From the NCBI GenBank assembly GCA_964651475.1, contig CAZYXV010000010.1:62001-126000 (forward strand): a stretch of DNA of 64,000 bases, read 5' to 3'. The DNA is from JBGSMF01 sp964651475. GTDB lineage: Bacteria; Chloroflexota; Anaerolineae; Fen-1058. A program made the position numbers and the translations under genes. Below, in pieces: positions 8,617-16,016 of the stretch (positions are counted from its first letter, which is position 1; every line of letters starts with the position of its first letter). Below the pieces are notes generated by a model, which was given only the letters and a program-made list of their open reading frames with translations, made no database searches and was not told the origin of the DNA.

Positions 8617-9422
8617 GTTGGCTCCTTCAAACTGACTGGCCTTCCACGACTCGCCAGCGCGGCCTGCACATCTGGATTGGTTTCGTCCCACGGCTGTGCG
8701 CCCAGCGATTCCAGGTGTGGGCGGCAGCGGCCCGCGTAATACCGGCGCGCTTCGGTCGGGTCGCCGGTGAATAGAATGGCGCCAAAGCACATCAACGAAG
8801 CAACATCGGCCGCCGTCACCAGTTCGTCACGGTGGGTAATGAGCAGCACCGTGCCACCTTCGTCGGCCAGACGCCGGATCAGCCGCTCAATGTCTCCGAG
8901 CGAGAGCACGTCAATGCCCGAGTCGGGTTCGTCGAGGATTGCCAACCGGGGTCGCATGGCGTACACGGCGGCCAACTCTACGCGCTTGCGCTCGCCGCCA
9001 GAGAGTGTCGCATCGGCAGCGCGAAAGCCATAGACCTTGGCCGGCAGCGCGACGGCTTCCAGCGCGGCGACGACACGTTCGTGCTCGTGTTCTTTCTCTC
9101 TCACTCCCACGCCGATGTATTTGCCGCTTGGCAGCCCCTCGAAGCGCGCCGGCTCCTGCCATGCCAGCGTGATGCCCAGTCGCGCCCGCTGTGTAATCGA
9201 AAGACCGGCCAGGTCATGGCCACCAAAGAGAATCTGTCCTACATCCGGTGTGTAGCCTTCGCAGCCCATGATTACATGGGCCAGCGACGATTTGCCGGAG
9301 CCATTCAGGCCCAGCAGCGCGTGCACCTGGCCAGCGTGCATGGTCAGGTTAACGCCGCGCAGAATGTCGCGCCCGTTGCGGCGCAGAGAAAGATTTTCAA
9401 TCAGGAGCAAGGGTTGAGTCAT
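8613..9422 (-). CDS. sufC: SufC-like ABC ATPase of Fe-S assembly
   Basis: A 269-residue ABC ATPase: Walker A GLNGSGKSSLAH, Q-loop around WQEPARFEGLP (the WQ-P-F pattern is typical of SufC), signature LSGGERKRVE, Walker B PRLAILDEPDSGID and switch His in LLITHRDE. SufC powers cluster assembly on the SufB/D-type scaffold encoded immediately after it. The ATG at 9422 (MTQPLLLIENLSL) is preferred over an in-frame TTG at 9437. No clear terminator separates this pair from 7630; a 158-bp spacer upstream shows nothing else. Confidence 0.92.
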   Translation of the reverse strand: MTQPLLLIENLSLRRNGRDILRGVNLTMHAGQVHALLGLNGSGKSSLAHVIMGCEGYTPDVGQILFGGHDLAGLSITQRARLGITLAWQEPARFEGLPSGKYIGVGVREKEHEHERVVAALEAVALPAKVYGFRAADATLSGGERKRVELAAVYAMRPRLAILDEPDSGIDVLSLGDIERLIRRLADEGGTVLLITHRDELVTAADVASLMCFGAILFTGDPTEARRYYAGRCRPHLESLGAQPWDETNPDVQAALASRGRPVSLKEPT

Positions 9423-9595
9423 GCCTAACCCTACCAATCACACAACATACATGGCATAATAACAAGACAGCCAGGGAAGATTGGACGTATCTCACGCGTT
9501 CCACTCTTGGCCCACAGGCGGGACGGGCTAGCTTTCATGGGACGCAGAACAGGCAGACAGCCTTTCGGAACAAGACGCGTGTTGGCTGCCATTCA

Positions 9596-10096
9596 TCAGT
9601 CGCTTAGTGTGACACCGGCGATTTTGGCCAAGGCTCGCGCATAAACCATCATTTGCTCTTGGACTTGTGCGAGTTCTTGACGAAATTCGCAAGCTTTTTC
9701 CCACGAGTGTTCGTGGTCGCGTGCGCTAACGTCGGGCGGACACTTTTGTTCGTGGGCGAGTAGCAAAGGGTGCCATTTAGCCAAGAAGGGCGTGAGGCCC
9801 TTATTCAGAACTTGAATTGCCACGGGCCCGAACGAGTTGGCCCCTTGCGCTACTGGCGGGCCTGCTTGTCTGAGGATCTCTCTTGAAGCACAAAAGATGC
9901 TGTACAGGGATGCAAGAGCCTCGCGCATAAGACCTTCATCAGGGGGAGGTAACTGGACTGCAATTCTAGTGGTCAACTCCACATACAATTCCCATGCGGC
10001 TCTTTGCTGAACCTCATCCGGCTCAAGTTCGAGTTGACCAAGGCCAAATGGCAAACTGACCATGAGCCTGGCCGCTTTTCCCCTTTTCTTTGTCAT
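9596..10096 (-). CDS. hypothetical protein, 166 aa
   Basis: Start at 10096 with GGAGG upstream. It is a soluble, mainly helical protein containing AAWELYVELTTRIAVQ, LYSIFCASREILR, IQVLNKGLTPFLAKWHPLL and a C-terminal helical run. The phrase PFLAKWHPLL occurs in a widespread uncharacterised bacterial family; I do not know its function. It follows the receiver-only protein in the same direction (12-bp gap), so the two are probably cotranscribed. Confidence 0.65.
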   Translation of the reverse strand: MTKKRGKAARLMVSLPFGLGQLELEPDEVQQRAAWELYVELTTRIAVQLPPPDEGLMREALASLYSIFCASREILRQAGPPVAQGANSFGPVAIQVLNKGLTPFLAKWHPLLLAHEQKCPPDVSARDHEHSWEKACEFRQELAQVQEQMMVYARALAKIAGVTLSD

Positions 10097-10108
10097 ACCT
10101 GATCCCTC

Positions 10109-10495
10109 CTATCCGATCTTGAGGATGGCGTCCTGCAGGTCTTGCGCTGGACAGCCCTTGAGCAAAAAGGCATTGGCCCCGGCGGCTAATGCGGCAGCCC
10201 GTTGAGTTGCATACATTGCCAGCACCACAATCCTGACCTGCGGCTGCTGGCTTTTGATCAGACGGATTGCGTCTAGTCCGTCCATTTCTCTAGTTACTCT
10301 TTGGGCAGCAAACAACAGCGGGATGCCCATGAGGACGACATCCGGCCGGCATTCCTCTACCAATTGTACAGTCTCCGCGCCATTCGCCGCTTCACTCACT
10401 ACCTCGATCTGTGGCCAGGCTGCCAACAAAGCTTGCAGGCCTCGACGAGTGCGTACCTCGTAATCAGCGATCAGTACACGCATGTGTTGATCCAT
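10109..10495 (-). CDS. receiver-domain-only response regulator lacking the phospho-acceptor Asp
   Basis: A 128-residue single CheY-like domain: RVLIADYEVRTRRGLQALLA, EVVSEAANGAETV and the conserved Lys near the end (AFLLKGCPAQDLQDAI). The strand-3 motif that normally reads DVVLMD reads DVVLMGIP, so the phosphorylatable Asp is replaced by Gly. The first acidic-pocket position also has a single Asp (AD-Y) instead of the usual DD. It therefore probably cannot be phosphorylated and would act as an atypical signal protein or be decaying. It looks like the N-terminal half of a NarL-type regulator without its DNA-binding half. Start at 10495 (or the inner ATG at 10483). Confidence 0.8.
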   Translation of the reverse strand: MDQHMRVLIADYEVRTRRGLQALLAAWPQIEVVSEAANGAETVQLVEECRPDVVLMGIPLLFAAQRVTREMDGLDAIRLIKSQQPQVRIVVLAMYATQRAAALAAGANAFLLKGCPAQDLQDAILKIG

Positions 10496-10510
10496 TCGGT
10501 ATCACGTACA

Positions 10511-10541
10511 CCTTCCTGAAAGCACCGAGCTTTCAGGAAGG
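10511..10541. promoter_or_regulatory. perfect 13-bp inverted repeat
   Basis: CCTTCCTGAAAGC, ACCGA loop, GCTTTCAGGAAGG. It lies between the stop of the 35-residue gene and the start of the receiver gene (both minus strand). With no T-run it is not a clear intrinsic terminator; it may be an mRNA processing or stability hairpin. Confidence 0.6.
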
Positions 10542-10552
10542 TAACAGGCCGC

Positions 10553-10660
10553 CTAGTTGTGAGCCGTACCGGTCTTGCGGGCGATTTGCTTTAACCGCCG
10601 CTTGTGGATGCGCTGCCCTTTGGGCAATCGTTTTGCTTTCTTGCTTGGCTTGTCTGCCAT
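10553..10660 (-). CDS. small basic protein, 35 aa
   Basis: ATG at 10660 is preceded by AGAGGTGAT at ideal spacing; the frame runs 35 codons (begins MADKPSKKAKRLPKGQRIHK) to TAG. Eleven of the first 25 residues are Lys or Arg, suggesting nucleic-acid or ribosome binding, but no family is recognised. The strong ribosome-binding site and the hairpin directly after the stop argue for a real gene. It lies just downstream of the terminator of the sensor-regulator operon. Confidence 0.6.
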   Translation of the reverse strand: MADKPSKKAKRLPKGQRIHKRRLKQIARKTGTAHN

Positions 10661-10763
10661 GAATATCACCTCTTTTTTGGAGTGACCCGAAGCGTTTTCA
10701 GGCCCAGCCTAAGCATAGCTCAAATTCACCTGGCTGTCATCAGAGCAACGCGGATTTTTAGTT

Positions 10764-10791
10764 AAACAAAAAGACCGCCTGAGGGCGGTCT
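10764..10791 (-). terminator. intrinsic terminator of the sensor kinase-regulator operon
   Basis: On the minus strand, AGACCGCC-CTCA-GGCGGTCT is followed by TTTTTG. It lies 50 bp after the stop of the NarL-type regulator, so it ends the 13695-to-10841 transcript. Confidence 0.85.
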
Positions 10792-10840
10792 GTCTCCACA
10801 TTTGGTGGATGCGGTCTACGCCAAGCGTTGGTGTACTCGG

Positions 10841-11509
10841 TCAGCTCTCATCGCCGCTGGCATCCAGTGATACCAGCCCCTCGCGCAGGGCATACAACGC
10901 GGCCTGGATGCGGCTCGCCAGGTGCAGCTTGCTCATAATATTGCTCACATGCGTGCGCACGGTTGGGTCGCTGACGTTCAATTTCTTGGCAATGTCCGGG
11001 TTGCTGAACCCTTGAGCCACCAGACATAATACTTCTGCTTCTCGCTCGGTCAGCGGGTTAGGCGTCGGCGGCCGGTCTGAGGGATGGGTGATTTCTTGCA
11101 AGACTTTGCGGGCGATGGTTGGGTGGAGCGACGATTCTCCGCGATGGATTTGGCGAATCGCCTGTACAAGATCTTCAGGGGCGGATTCTTTGAGGAGATA
11201 GCCCAGGGCGCCCGCTTTGATGGCCGGAAACACTTTATCATCGGCTGCAAAGCTGGTCATGACGAGGATGCGGCTCTCAGGCCAACTCGCCTTGATCTGG
11301 CGGGTGGCCTCGATGCCGTCCAGCTTGGGCATGGCCAGGTCCATCAGGATCACGTCAGGGTGAAGCTGGTCTGCCTGAGCTATGGCTTCCTGCCCGTTGT
11401 CTGCCTCTCCCACTACCTCAATGCCCTCTATCTCTGCCAGCAAAGCGCGGATGCCCTTGCGGACAATCGTATGGTCATCAACAATCAGAACGCGAATCGC
11501 CTGGCTCAT
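10841..11509 (-). CDS. NarL/LuxR-family response regulator
   Basis: 222 residues: receiver domain (1-120) with acidic pocket VDDH, phospho-acceptor Asp in DVILMDLAMPKLDG and Lys in GYLLKESAP; C-terminal LuxR-type HTH (about 150-215: LTEREAEVLCLVAQGFSN, then IAKKL and VRTHVSNIMSKL). It is the partner of the kinase encoded immediately upstream, whose stop overlaps its ATG by four bases. It would bind DNA as a dimer when phosphorylated. Its targets are unknown. Confidence 0.93.
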   Translation of the reverse strand: MSQAIRVLIVDDHTIVRKGIRALLAEIEGIEVVGEADNGQEAIAQADQLHPDVILMDLAMPKLDGIEATRQIKASWPESRILVMTSFAADDKVFPAIKAGALGYLLKESAPEDLVQAIRQIHRGESSLHPTIARKVLQEITHPSDRPPTPNPLTEREAEVLCLVAQGFSNPDIAKKLNVSDPTVRTHVSNIMSKLHLASRIQAALYALREGLVSLDASGDES

Positions 11510-13695
11510 ACCGCCTCCTTAGCGCCAATGTTCACCGTCACTGTCGTTCCCTGCCCTGGGCTACTTTCCACAACTACCCGGCCGCCCACCTTGGCGGCCC
11601 GTTCCCCAAAGCTGCGCAGCCCCATCCCGCCTGCATTCGTGGCGGTGAGCGGGTCAAAGCCTATTCCGTCGTCGCGCACTTGCAGGCAAACGGTAGGGCG
11701 GACGGCTGTCTGCCCGTACTGCAAACGAATCGTCACATGCTGCGCCCTGGCGTGTTTCATCACATTGTTGAGCGCCTCTTGAGCGATTCGATAGAGTTCC
11801 TGTTCGATCCCGATAGGCAGCCGGCGCTCTCCTTCTACCTCGAGTTCTGTTTGTAGCCCGGCGCGCGCCTCCACCGCCGCCAGCCGGACGCGCAGAGCCG
11901 TCACCAGCCCTTCCTGTTCCAGGGCGGGTGGGTGCAGCTCAAAGATAAGCAGCCGCATATCGTGCATCGCCTTCCGCGCCGTATCCCGCAGCTCTTGCAG
12001 GTGATTCACCGTAATATCTTGTTTGCCGGCCGCCAGGGCCAGCGCGGCTGCATCCGCGTAGAGTGTCATACTGTAGAGCGATTGCACGACCGAGTCGTGC
12101 AGTTCACGCGCCAGGCGCTGCCGCTCCTCCAGCACCGCCAATTGTCCGGCTTGCTGATTGAGCCGGGCATGCTCGATGTTGATGGCGGCCTGATTGGCAA
12201 ACAGACTGACGATCCGCACATCGTCCTTCACAAAGCCGCCCGGCTTGTCTAGCACTTCCAGCACACCGATGACGTCTCCGTTGGCGTGCAACGGCATGGA
12301 CAGAAACGCCGTGGGGCGCCTACCCCTCAAATATTCGTACGCCTCGCCGGCCGGATTGTTGGTCAGAAAAGGTTCATCCTGGCGCACGGCGATGCCGGCC
12401 AAAGACCCCTCCACGGGTATCCTGTCAAAGAATGGGGGTACCGCCCCCGTGCTGTAGGTAACCCGCAGCCATATGTTCTCTTCTAACAGCAAAACCGCAC
12501 TGCCCGTCGCGCCGGTCAGTTGCTGAGCCTCGGCGCAGACGATCTCTAGCACCTCCTCCGGGCTGACCTTGTGGAGCAACGCGGCCGCCACCCGCTGCAG
12601 ACCCTGGCTTTCGGCCAGCCGCTGGCGCGTCTCTTCATACAGCCGGGCATTATCCACCGCCAACGCCACCGAGTTGGCAATGCCCCACACCAACTCGATC
12701 TCGTCTGCGGTGAACTGGCGATAGTCGCTGGAGGTGCTGAGAAGCGCAATCCCCAACACCTTTTCGCTCACCCGGATGGGCACGGCCAAAACCGACTTGA
12801 TACTCCAGGCTTGCAGCATCTCACGGCTGATACGGGGGTCCGCCGCGGCATCGTACCAGACCGCTGGCGCCTGGCGCTGTAACGCCGCACCCGCCAGAGA
12901 ATCTTCCGCCGGATCCAGATGCCACTCACGCAAGGCCTCCAGTCCCGCCTCGCTCAGCGGCCCGCGGACCACGTGGGGCACCAGCACCCCCCGTTCCGCA
13001 TCCATCAGATAGATGCCGCAGTAAGGCACGCCGACGGCTGTGACCAGGGCATCGGCCACCCGCTCCAGCACCTGGGCTGGTTCCAGCGAGCTGCTGGCCA
13101 TCTGGGCCGTGCGTAACATCAGAGCGATATGCTGTTGCGCTCTGATGAGGTCGGCGTTGAAGGTGGCGGAGGTTCCCAATATTTGCTTGTGCTCCAACCC
13201 CATCGTCGCCAGCATGTGGGCCAGCCGGGTTTGCGCTTCCATGACCACTAGCAGCCGCTCTTTCGAAATGATGGGAACCTGGCGGAGCGCCGCCAGGTAA
13301 GCTTGTTCGTCAACCCCAAGCTCTTGCGCCTGATGGCGGAAGAACGCTTCGTCGGGCGGCTCGTGCAGGAATTGGCCCATGAACAGGGTGGCCATGTGCT
13401 CGCCCTTTACCATGACTGGCATAGCACAGTTCATCAGGCCATTCGAGCACTGATGCGCCACATAGTCGCCTTCGTGCAAATGGCTCAAGAGAGTGTCATC
13501 GCTTTGGTCGCAGCGGTCTTGGGCCTTTGGCGAGAGGTGATGAAAGCGGGTGCAAATATCTTGCCAGCCAACGGCGCACATGCTGTTGCACTCCGTATCC
13601 AGCAGAGCGGTAGCGATGCCGGCGACGCTATACCACGACTGCATCACCTGCTGAAAGCCAGGCAGGTCTACCAGGTCAGAGAATCGGTACGGCAT
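11506..13695 (-). CDS. PocR-GAF-GAF sensor histidine kinase (NarX/LiaS class)
   Basis: 729 residues without transmembrane segments. An N-terminal PocR-type ligand-binding domain (about 1-165) has a Cys set (ECNSMCAVGWQDIC, RFH, CDQS, HQCSNGLMNCAMP) suited to metal or small-ligand binding. Two GAF domains follow (about 205-350 and 370-515), then a HisKA_3 dimerisation domain with the phospho-His in RLARELHDSVVQSLYSM and a HATPase_c domain (ALNNVMKHARA, VRDDGIGFDP, GGMGLRSFGERA). It should sense a cytoplasmic signal and phosphorylate the co-encoded NarL-type regulator. The ATG at 13695 has GGGGAG upstream. Confidence 0.92.
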   Translation of the reverse strand: MPYRFSDLVDLPGFQQVMQSWYSVAGIATALLDTECNSMCAVGWQDICTRFHHLSPKAQDRCDQSDDTLLSHLHEGDYVAHQCSNGLMNCAMPVMVKGEHMATLFMGQFLHEPPDEAFFRHQAQELGVDEQAYLAALRQVPIISKERLLVVMEAQTRLAHMLATMGLEHKQILGTSATFNADLIRAQQHIALMLRTAQMASSSLEPAQVLERVADALVTAVGVPYCGIYLMDAERGVLVPHVVRGPLSEAGLEALREWHLDPAEDSLAGAALQRQAPAVWYDAAADPRISREMLQAWSIKSVLAVPIRVSEKVLGIALLSTSSDYRQFTADEIELVWGIANSVALAVDNARLYEETRQRLAESQGLQRVAAALLHKVSPEEVLEIVCAEAQQLTGATGSAVLLLEENIWLRVTYSTGAVPPFFDRIPVEGSLAGIAVRQDEPFLTNNPAGEAYEYLRGRRPTAFLSMPLHANGDVIGVLEVLDKPGGFVKDDVRIVSLFANQAAINIEHARLNQQAGQLAVLEERQRLARELHDSVVQSLYSMTLYADAAALALAAGKQDITVNHLQELRDTARKAMHDMRLLIFELHPPALEQEGLVTALRVRLAAVEARAGLQTELEVEGERRLPIGIEQELYRIAQEALNNVMKHARAQHVTIRLQYGQTAVRPTVCLQVRDDGIGFDPLTATNAGGMGLRSFGERAAKVGGRVVVESSPGQGTTVTVNIGAKEAV

Positions 13696-13932
13696 AGGCC
13701 AACTCCCCTCACTCAGACTTTAAAATCTTAGTCTGAAGATGGAAAACCAAACAGCATTATTATACACCTAAAGGTTTTTTTGCGACTCAACAATTAGCCT
13801 AGGTTTCTCTCCACTTTAGGCGGAGCACACTCACGGCCAAGGCATCTTGGTGTGGAGCAAAAAATCCACGCTGTGCCGATGACAGCCAGCGCATTTGAGT
13901 CTATACTGTAACTGGAGTTTCGCCTTTTTGAT

Positions 13933-14009
13933 TTTATCCGCAGATACACGCAGATGGACACAGATTTTTCCACTTTATCTGCGTACATCTGCGTTCATCT
14001 GTGGATAAA
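13933..14009. repeat. palindromic interspersed repeat (CAGATGAACGCAGAT type)
   Basis: Left arm 13933-13965 (TTTATCCGCAGATACACGC...) and right arm 13977-14009 (...TCATCTGTGGATAAA) are inverted near-copies, and each arm contains three CAGAT/ATCTG units. This repeat is common in intergenic DNA of environmental bacteria. The rest of 13696-14113 shows only the divergent 5' regions of its neighbours. Confidence 0.75.
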
Positions 14010-14113
14010 TCCGCTAACATTGTGACCGTTTGCAGGCCAAACCGGTTTGGGCGAATGTCCAGTACTGTAAGTGTTAATGGGGTAAGCGCCTTGTCATCTA
14101 GCAGGAGGAAAAT

Positions 14114-14536
14114 ATGATTACTCGATTGGCTCGTAATGGATGGTTGTTAGCGTTGCGCGGCCTGGTCGCCATGCTGTATGGCCTGGCGGCTCTCGTCTGG
14201 CAAGGTACCACGCTGACAGCGCTGGGGCTGTTGTTTGGCGTTTATGCGCTGGCAGACGGCCTCTTGGCTCTGATTGTGAGCCAACTTGACCGCCACGAAT
14301 ATAATCACGGATGGGGGTTGCTGCTAAGGGGGTTGGCGGGCGTCGCCCTCGGCGTGCTGGTATGCCTCTGGTCGAGCGTCACGGCGCAGGCACTGGTCTC
14401 TCTCATTGCCGTCTGGGCGATTCTGACCGGCGCGTTTGAGGCCCTGGCGGTGCTTGATCTGCGCAACGCAGTTGAGGTGGAGCGGCAGATGGTCTGGGGC
14501 AACGCGATCGAGCGCGAGATGACGCGAGTGCGCTGA
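14114..14536 (+). CDS. HdeD/DUF308-like membrane protein, short
   Basis: 140 residues with four hydrophobic helices (LALRGLVAMLYGLAALVW; LTALGLLFGVYALADGLLALIV; LLRGLAGVALGVLVCLW; ALVSLIAVWAILTGAFEALAVL). The pattern RGLVAMLYGLAAL...RGLAGVALGVL is the duplicated HdeD/DUF308 motif. Full-length relatives are about 180-200 residues with six helices. This copy ends in a polar tail, so it is either a short variant or truncated. The ATG has AGGAGG upstream. Function unknown (acid-stress related in enterobacteria). Confidence 0.8.
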   Translation: MITRLARNGWLLALRGLVAMLYGLAALVWQGTTLTALGLLFGVYALADGLLALIVSQLDRHEYNHGWGLLLRGLAGVALGVLVCLWSSVTAQALVSLIAVWAILTGAFEALAVLDLRNAVEVERQMVWGNAIEREMTRVR

Positions 14537-14629
14537 AAGACGCGGGAGCGGATTGAACGCTGGTGTGCTACGCTGCCCGGAGCGCCAGTGCAAAGCGGAG
14601 GCAGCTTGTCCGAAAGATTTGGAGGAAAA

Positions 14630-14983
14630 ATGATGGAACAAACACTTGCTCATCAAATAAGCCAGACCGCAGGTATTCTGCTCCGGCTGGAGCAGGATCT
14701 AGGAAAGGCCAAAAATGATCTCAATGTTGCGACCCGCAACCTCACTGTGGGCGGCGTTATACTGCTGATTGGCACGATTGCTCTCCTTGCCTACTTCCTG
14801 CTTAGCATTGAGTGTGCCGCCATTATTGCTGCTGCTGGTCTATTCATTGGTGGCCTGATGGTCATTATGGCGCTGGTAAAAATTCGCAGGGCTCATCGCT
14901 CAATTGATACGACTACTGACGGAACCGCCAACGCCCGAGCGGAGCTTGATGGACTCAAAGCGCAACTGCCTGTTGCGGAATAA
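14630..14983 (+). CDS. small membrane protein with N-terminal coiled coil
   Basis: About 117 residues. ATG at 14630 or the adjacent ATG at 14633 (better spacing from GGAGG at 14621-14625). Residues 1-40 are amphipathic helix (ILLRLEQDLGKAKNDLNVAT), then two membrane helices (VGGVILLIGTIALLAYFLL; CAAIIAAAGLFIGGLMVIMAL) and a polar tail. No family is recognised. It lies between the HdeD-like and Band-7 genes in the same direction, and all three are membrane-linked. Confidence 0.65.
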   Translation: MMEQTLAHQISQTAGILLRLEQDLGKAKNDLNVATRNLTVGGVILLIGTIALLAYFLLSIECAAIIAAAGLFIGGLMVIMALVKIRRAHRSIDTTTDGTANARAELDGLKAQLPVAE

Positions 14984-15124
14984 CTAGCCGCATCTCACTG
15001 GCTATTGCCTGCGGCAAATCACCGTAGCGCCTTGGACCATCTTGGCGGCTACGCTTTATTCTGCCTGGCGCGTGAATGAAATGCCAGACTTATTTGATCG
15101 AGAGCACCCGAAAAGGAGAATGCT

Positions 15125-15955
15125 ATGAGAACGATAATCTTTCCAATCTATACTCTGCGACCTTTCGAGCGAGGGATCCAGGAAACCCTGGGTAAGTACA
15201 CTCGGTTTGTGATGCCCGGCCTGGGATTCCAAATCCCGTTCATCCACGTCATCCGCATTCGCGACATCCGCGAGCACACCATGGATATCCACCCTCAACC
15301 CGTGATCACCAAAGACAACGTCGAAATCCAGGTGGATGGGATTATGTGGGTGCGACCTACGGTTGACGAAGAGTCCATCAAGCGCACGTTCTACAACATT
15401 GACGATTGGAAGCGGGCGATCATCCAGTTGGCAATGACCAACCTGCGCCAAGAGTTTGGCGATCTGACCCTGGACGAGAGCCTGGTGGCTCGTGAGACGA
15501 TCGCCACCAATCTGCAGCGGATCCTGAACACCTTTGCTGTCGAGTGGGGACTGACCGTCAGTAAGGTGGAAATCCGCCTGATTGACCCACCGGAGGACAT
15601 CAAGAAAGCCATGCACAAACAAAAGACGGCCGAGCAAGAACGGCGTTCCATGCGCCTGCTGGCGACGGGAGAGTTTGAAGCCGCCGAACAACAAAAGCTG
15701 GCGATCATCCAGCGCGCTGAAGGAGAACGCGAAGCGGTGATTCAAGTGGCGCAAGGCAAGGCGGAAGCCATCCGCCTGGTCAACGAGGCCGCACAGCAAT
15801 ACTTTGTCGGCAACGCCCAGGTTCTCAAGCAAATGGAGATGATCGAAACCTCCCTGCGTGAGAACGCCAAAATCATCATCACCGAGCACGGCATCAGTCC
15901 GACTCTGTTGCTGGGCAGCCTGCCGGTCAGCGTGTCGAGCGAGAAAGGCAAGTGA
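15125..15955 (+). CDS. SPFH/Band 7 (stomatin-prohibitin) protein
   Basis: 276 residues. The SPFH domain covers about 10-190 (ERGIQETLGKYTRFVMPGLG, PQPVITKDNVEIQVDGIMWV, VKVEIRLIDPPEDIKKAM-like segment), followed by an Ala/Glu-rich helix (EAAEQQKLAIIQRAEGEREA) that oligomerises in this family. Stomatins usually have an N-terminal membrane anchor; here the N-terminus is short and only weakly hydrophobic (MRTIIFPIYTL). The last 11 codons are duplicated after the next gene (see the repeat). It may organise membrane proteins; partner unknown. Confidence 0.85.
   Translation: MRTIIFPIYTLRPFERGIQETLGKYTRFVMPGLGFQIPFIHVIRIRDIREHTMDIHPQPVITKDNVEIQVDGIMWVRPTVDEESIKRTFYNIDDWKRAIIQLAMTNLRQEFGDLTLDESLVARETIATNLQRILNTFAVEWGLTVSKVEIRLIDPPEDIKKAMHKQKTAEQERRSMRLLATGEFEAAEQQKLAIIQRAEGEREAVIQVAQGKAEAIRLVNEAAQQYFVGNAQVLKQMEMIETSLRENAKIIITEHGISPTLLLGSLPVSVSSEKGK
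15920..15953 (+). repeat. 34-bp direct repeat, copy 1 (3' end of Band 7 gene)
   Basis: Identical to 18247-18280. It encodes the C-terminal LPVSVSSEKGK of the Band 7 protein up to the first base of its stop codon. Confidence 0.9.
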
Positions 15956-16016
15956 GCCTTCAGGTCTGAAAAAGAGAAATCTATTCGGTCAACGAGGCCG
16001 GGTGGAGGTGATGCTT

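Noticed and set aside
15858..16016. Longer N-terminus for the PAS-GAF kinase
   Set aside because: The extension would overlap the Band 7 gene; ATG at 16017 has a well-placed ribosome site and begins the coiled coil.
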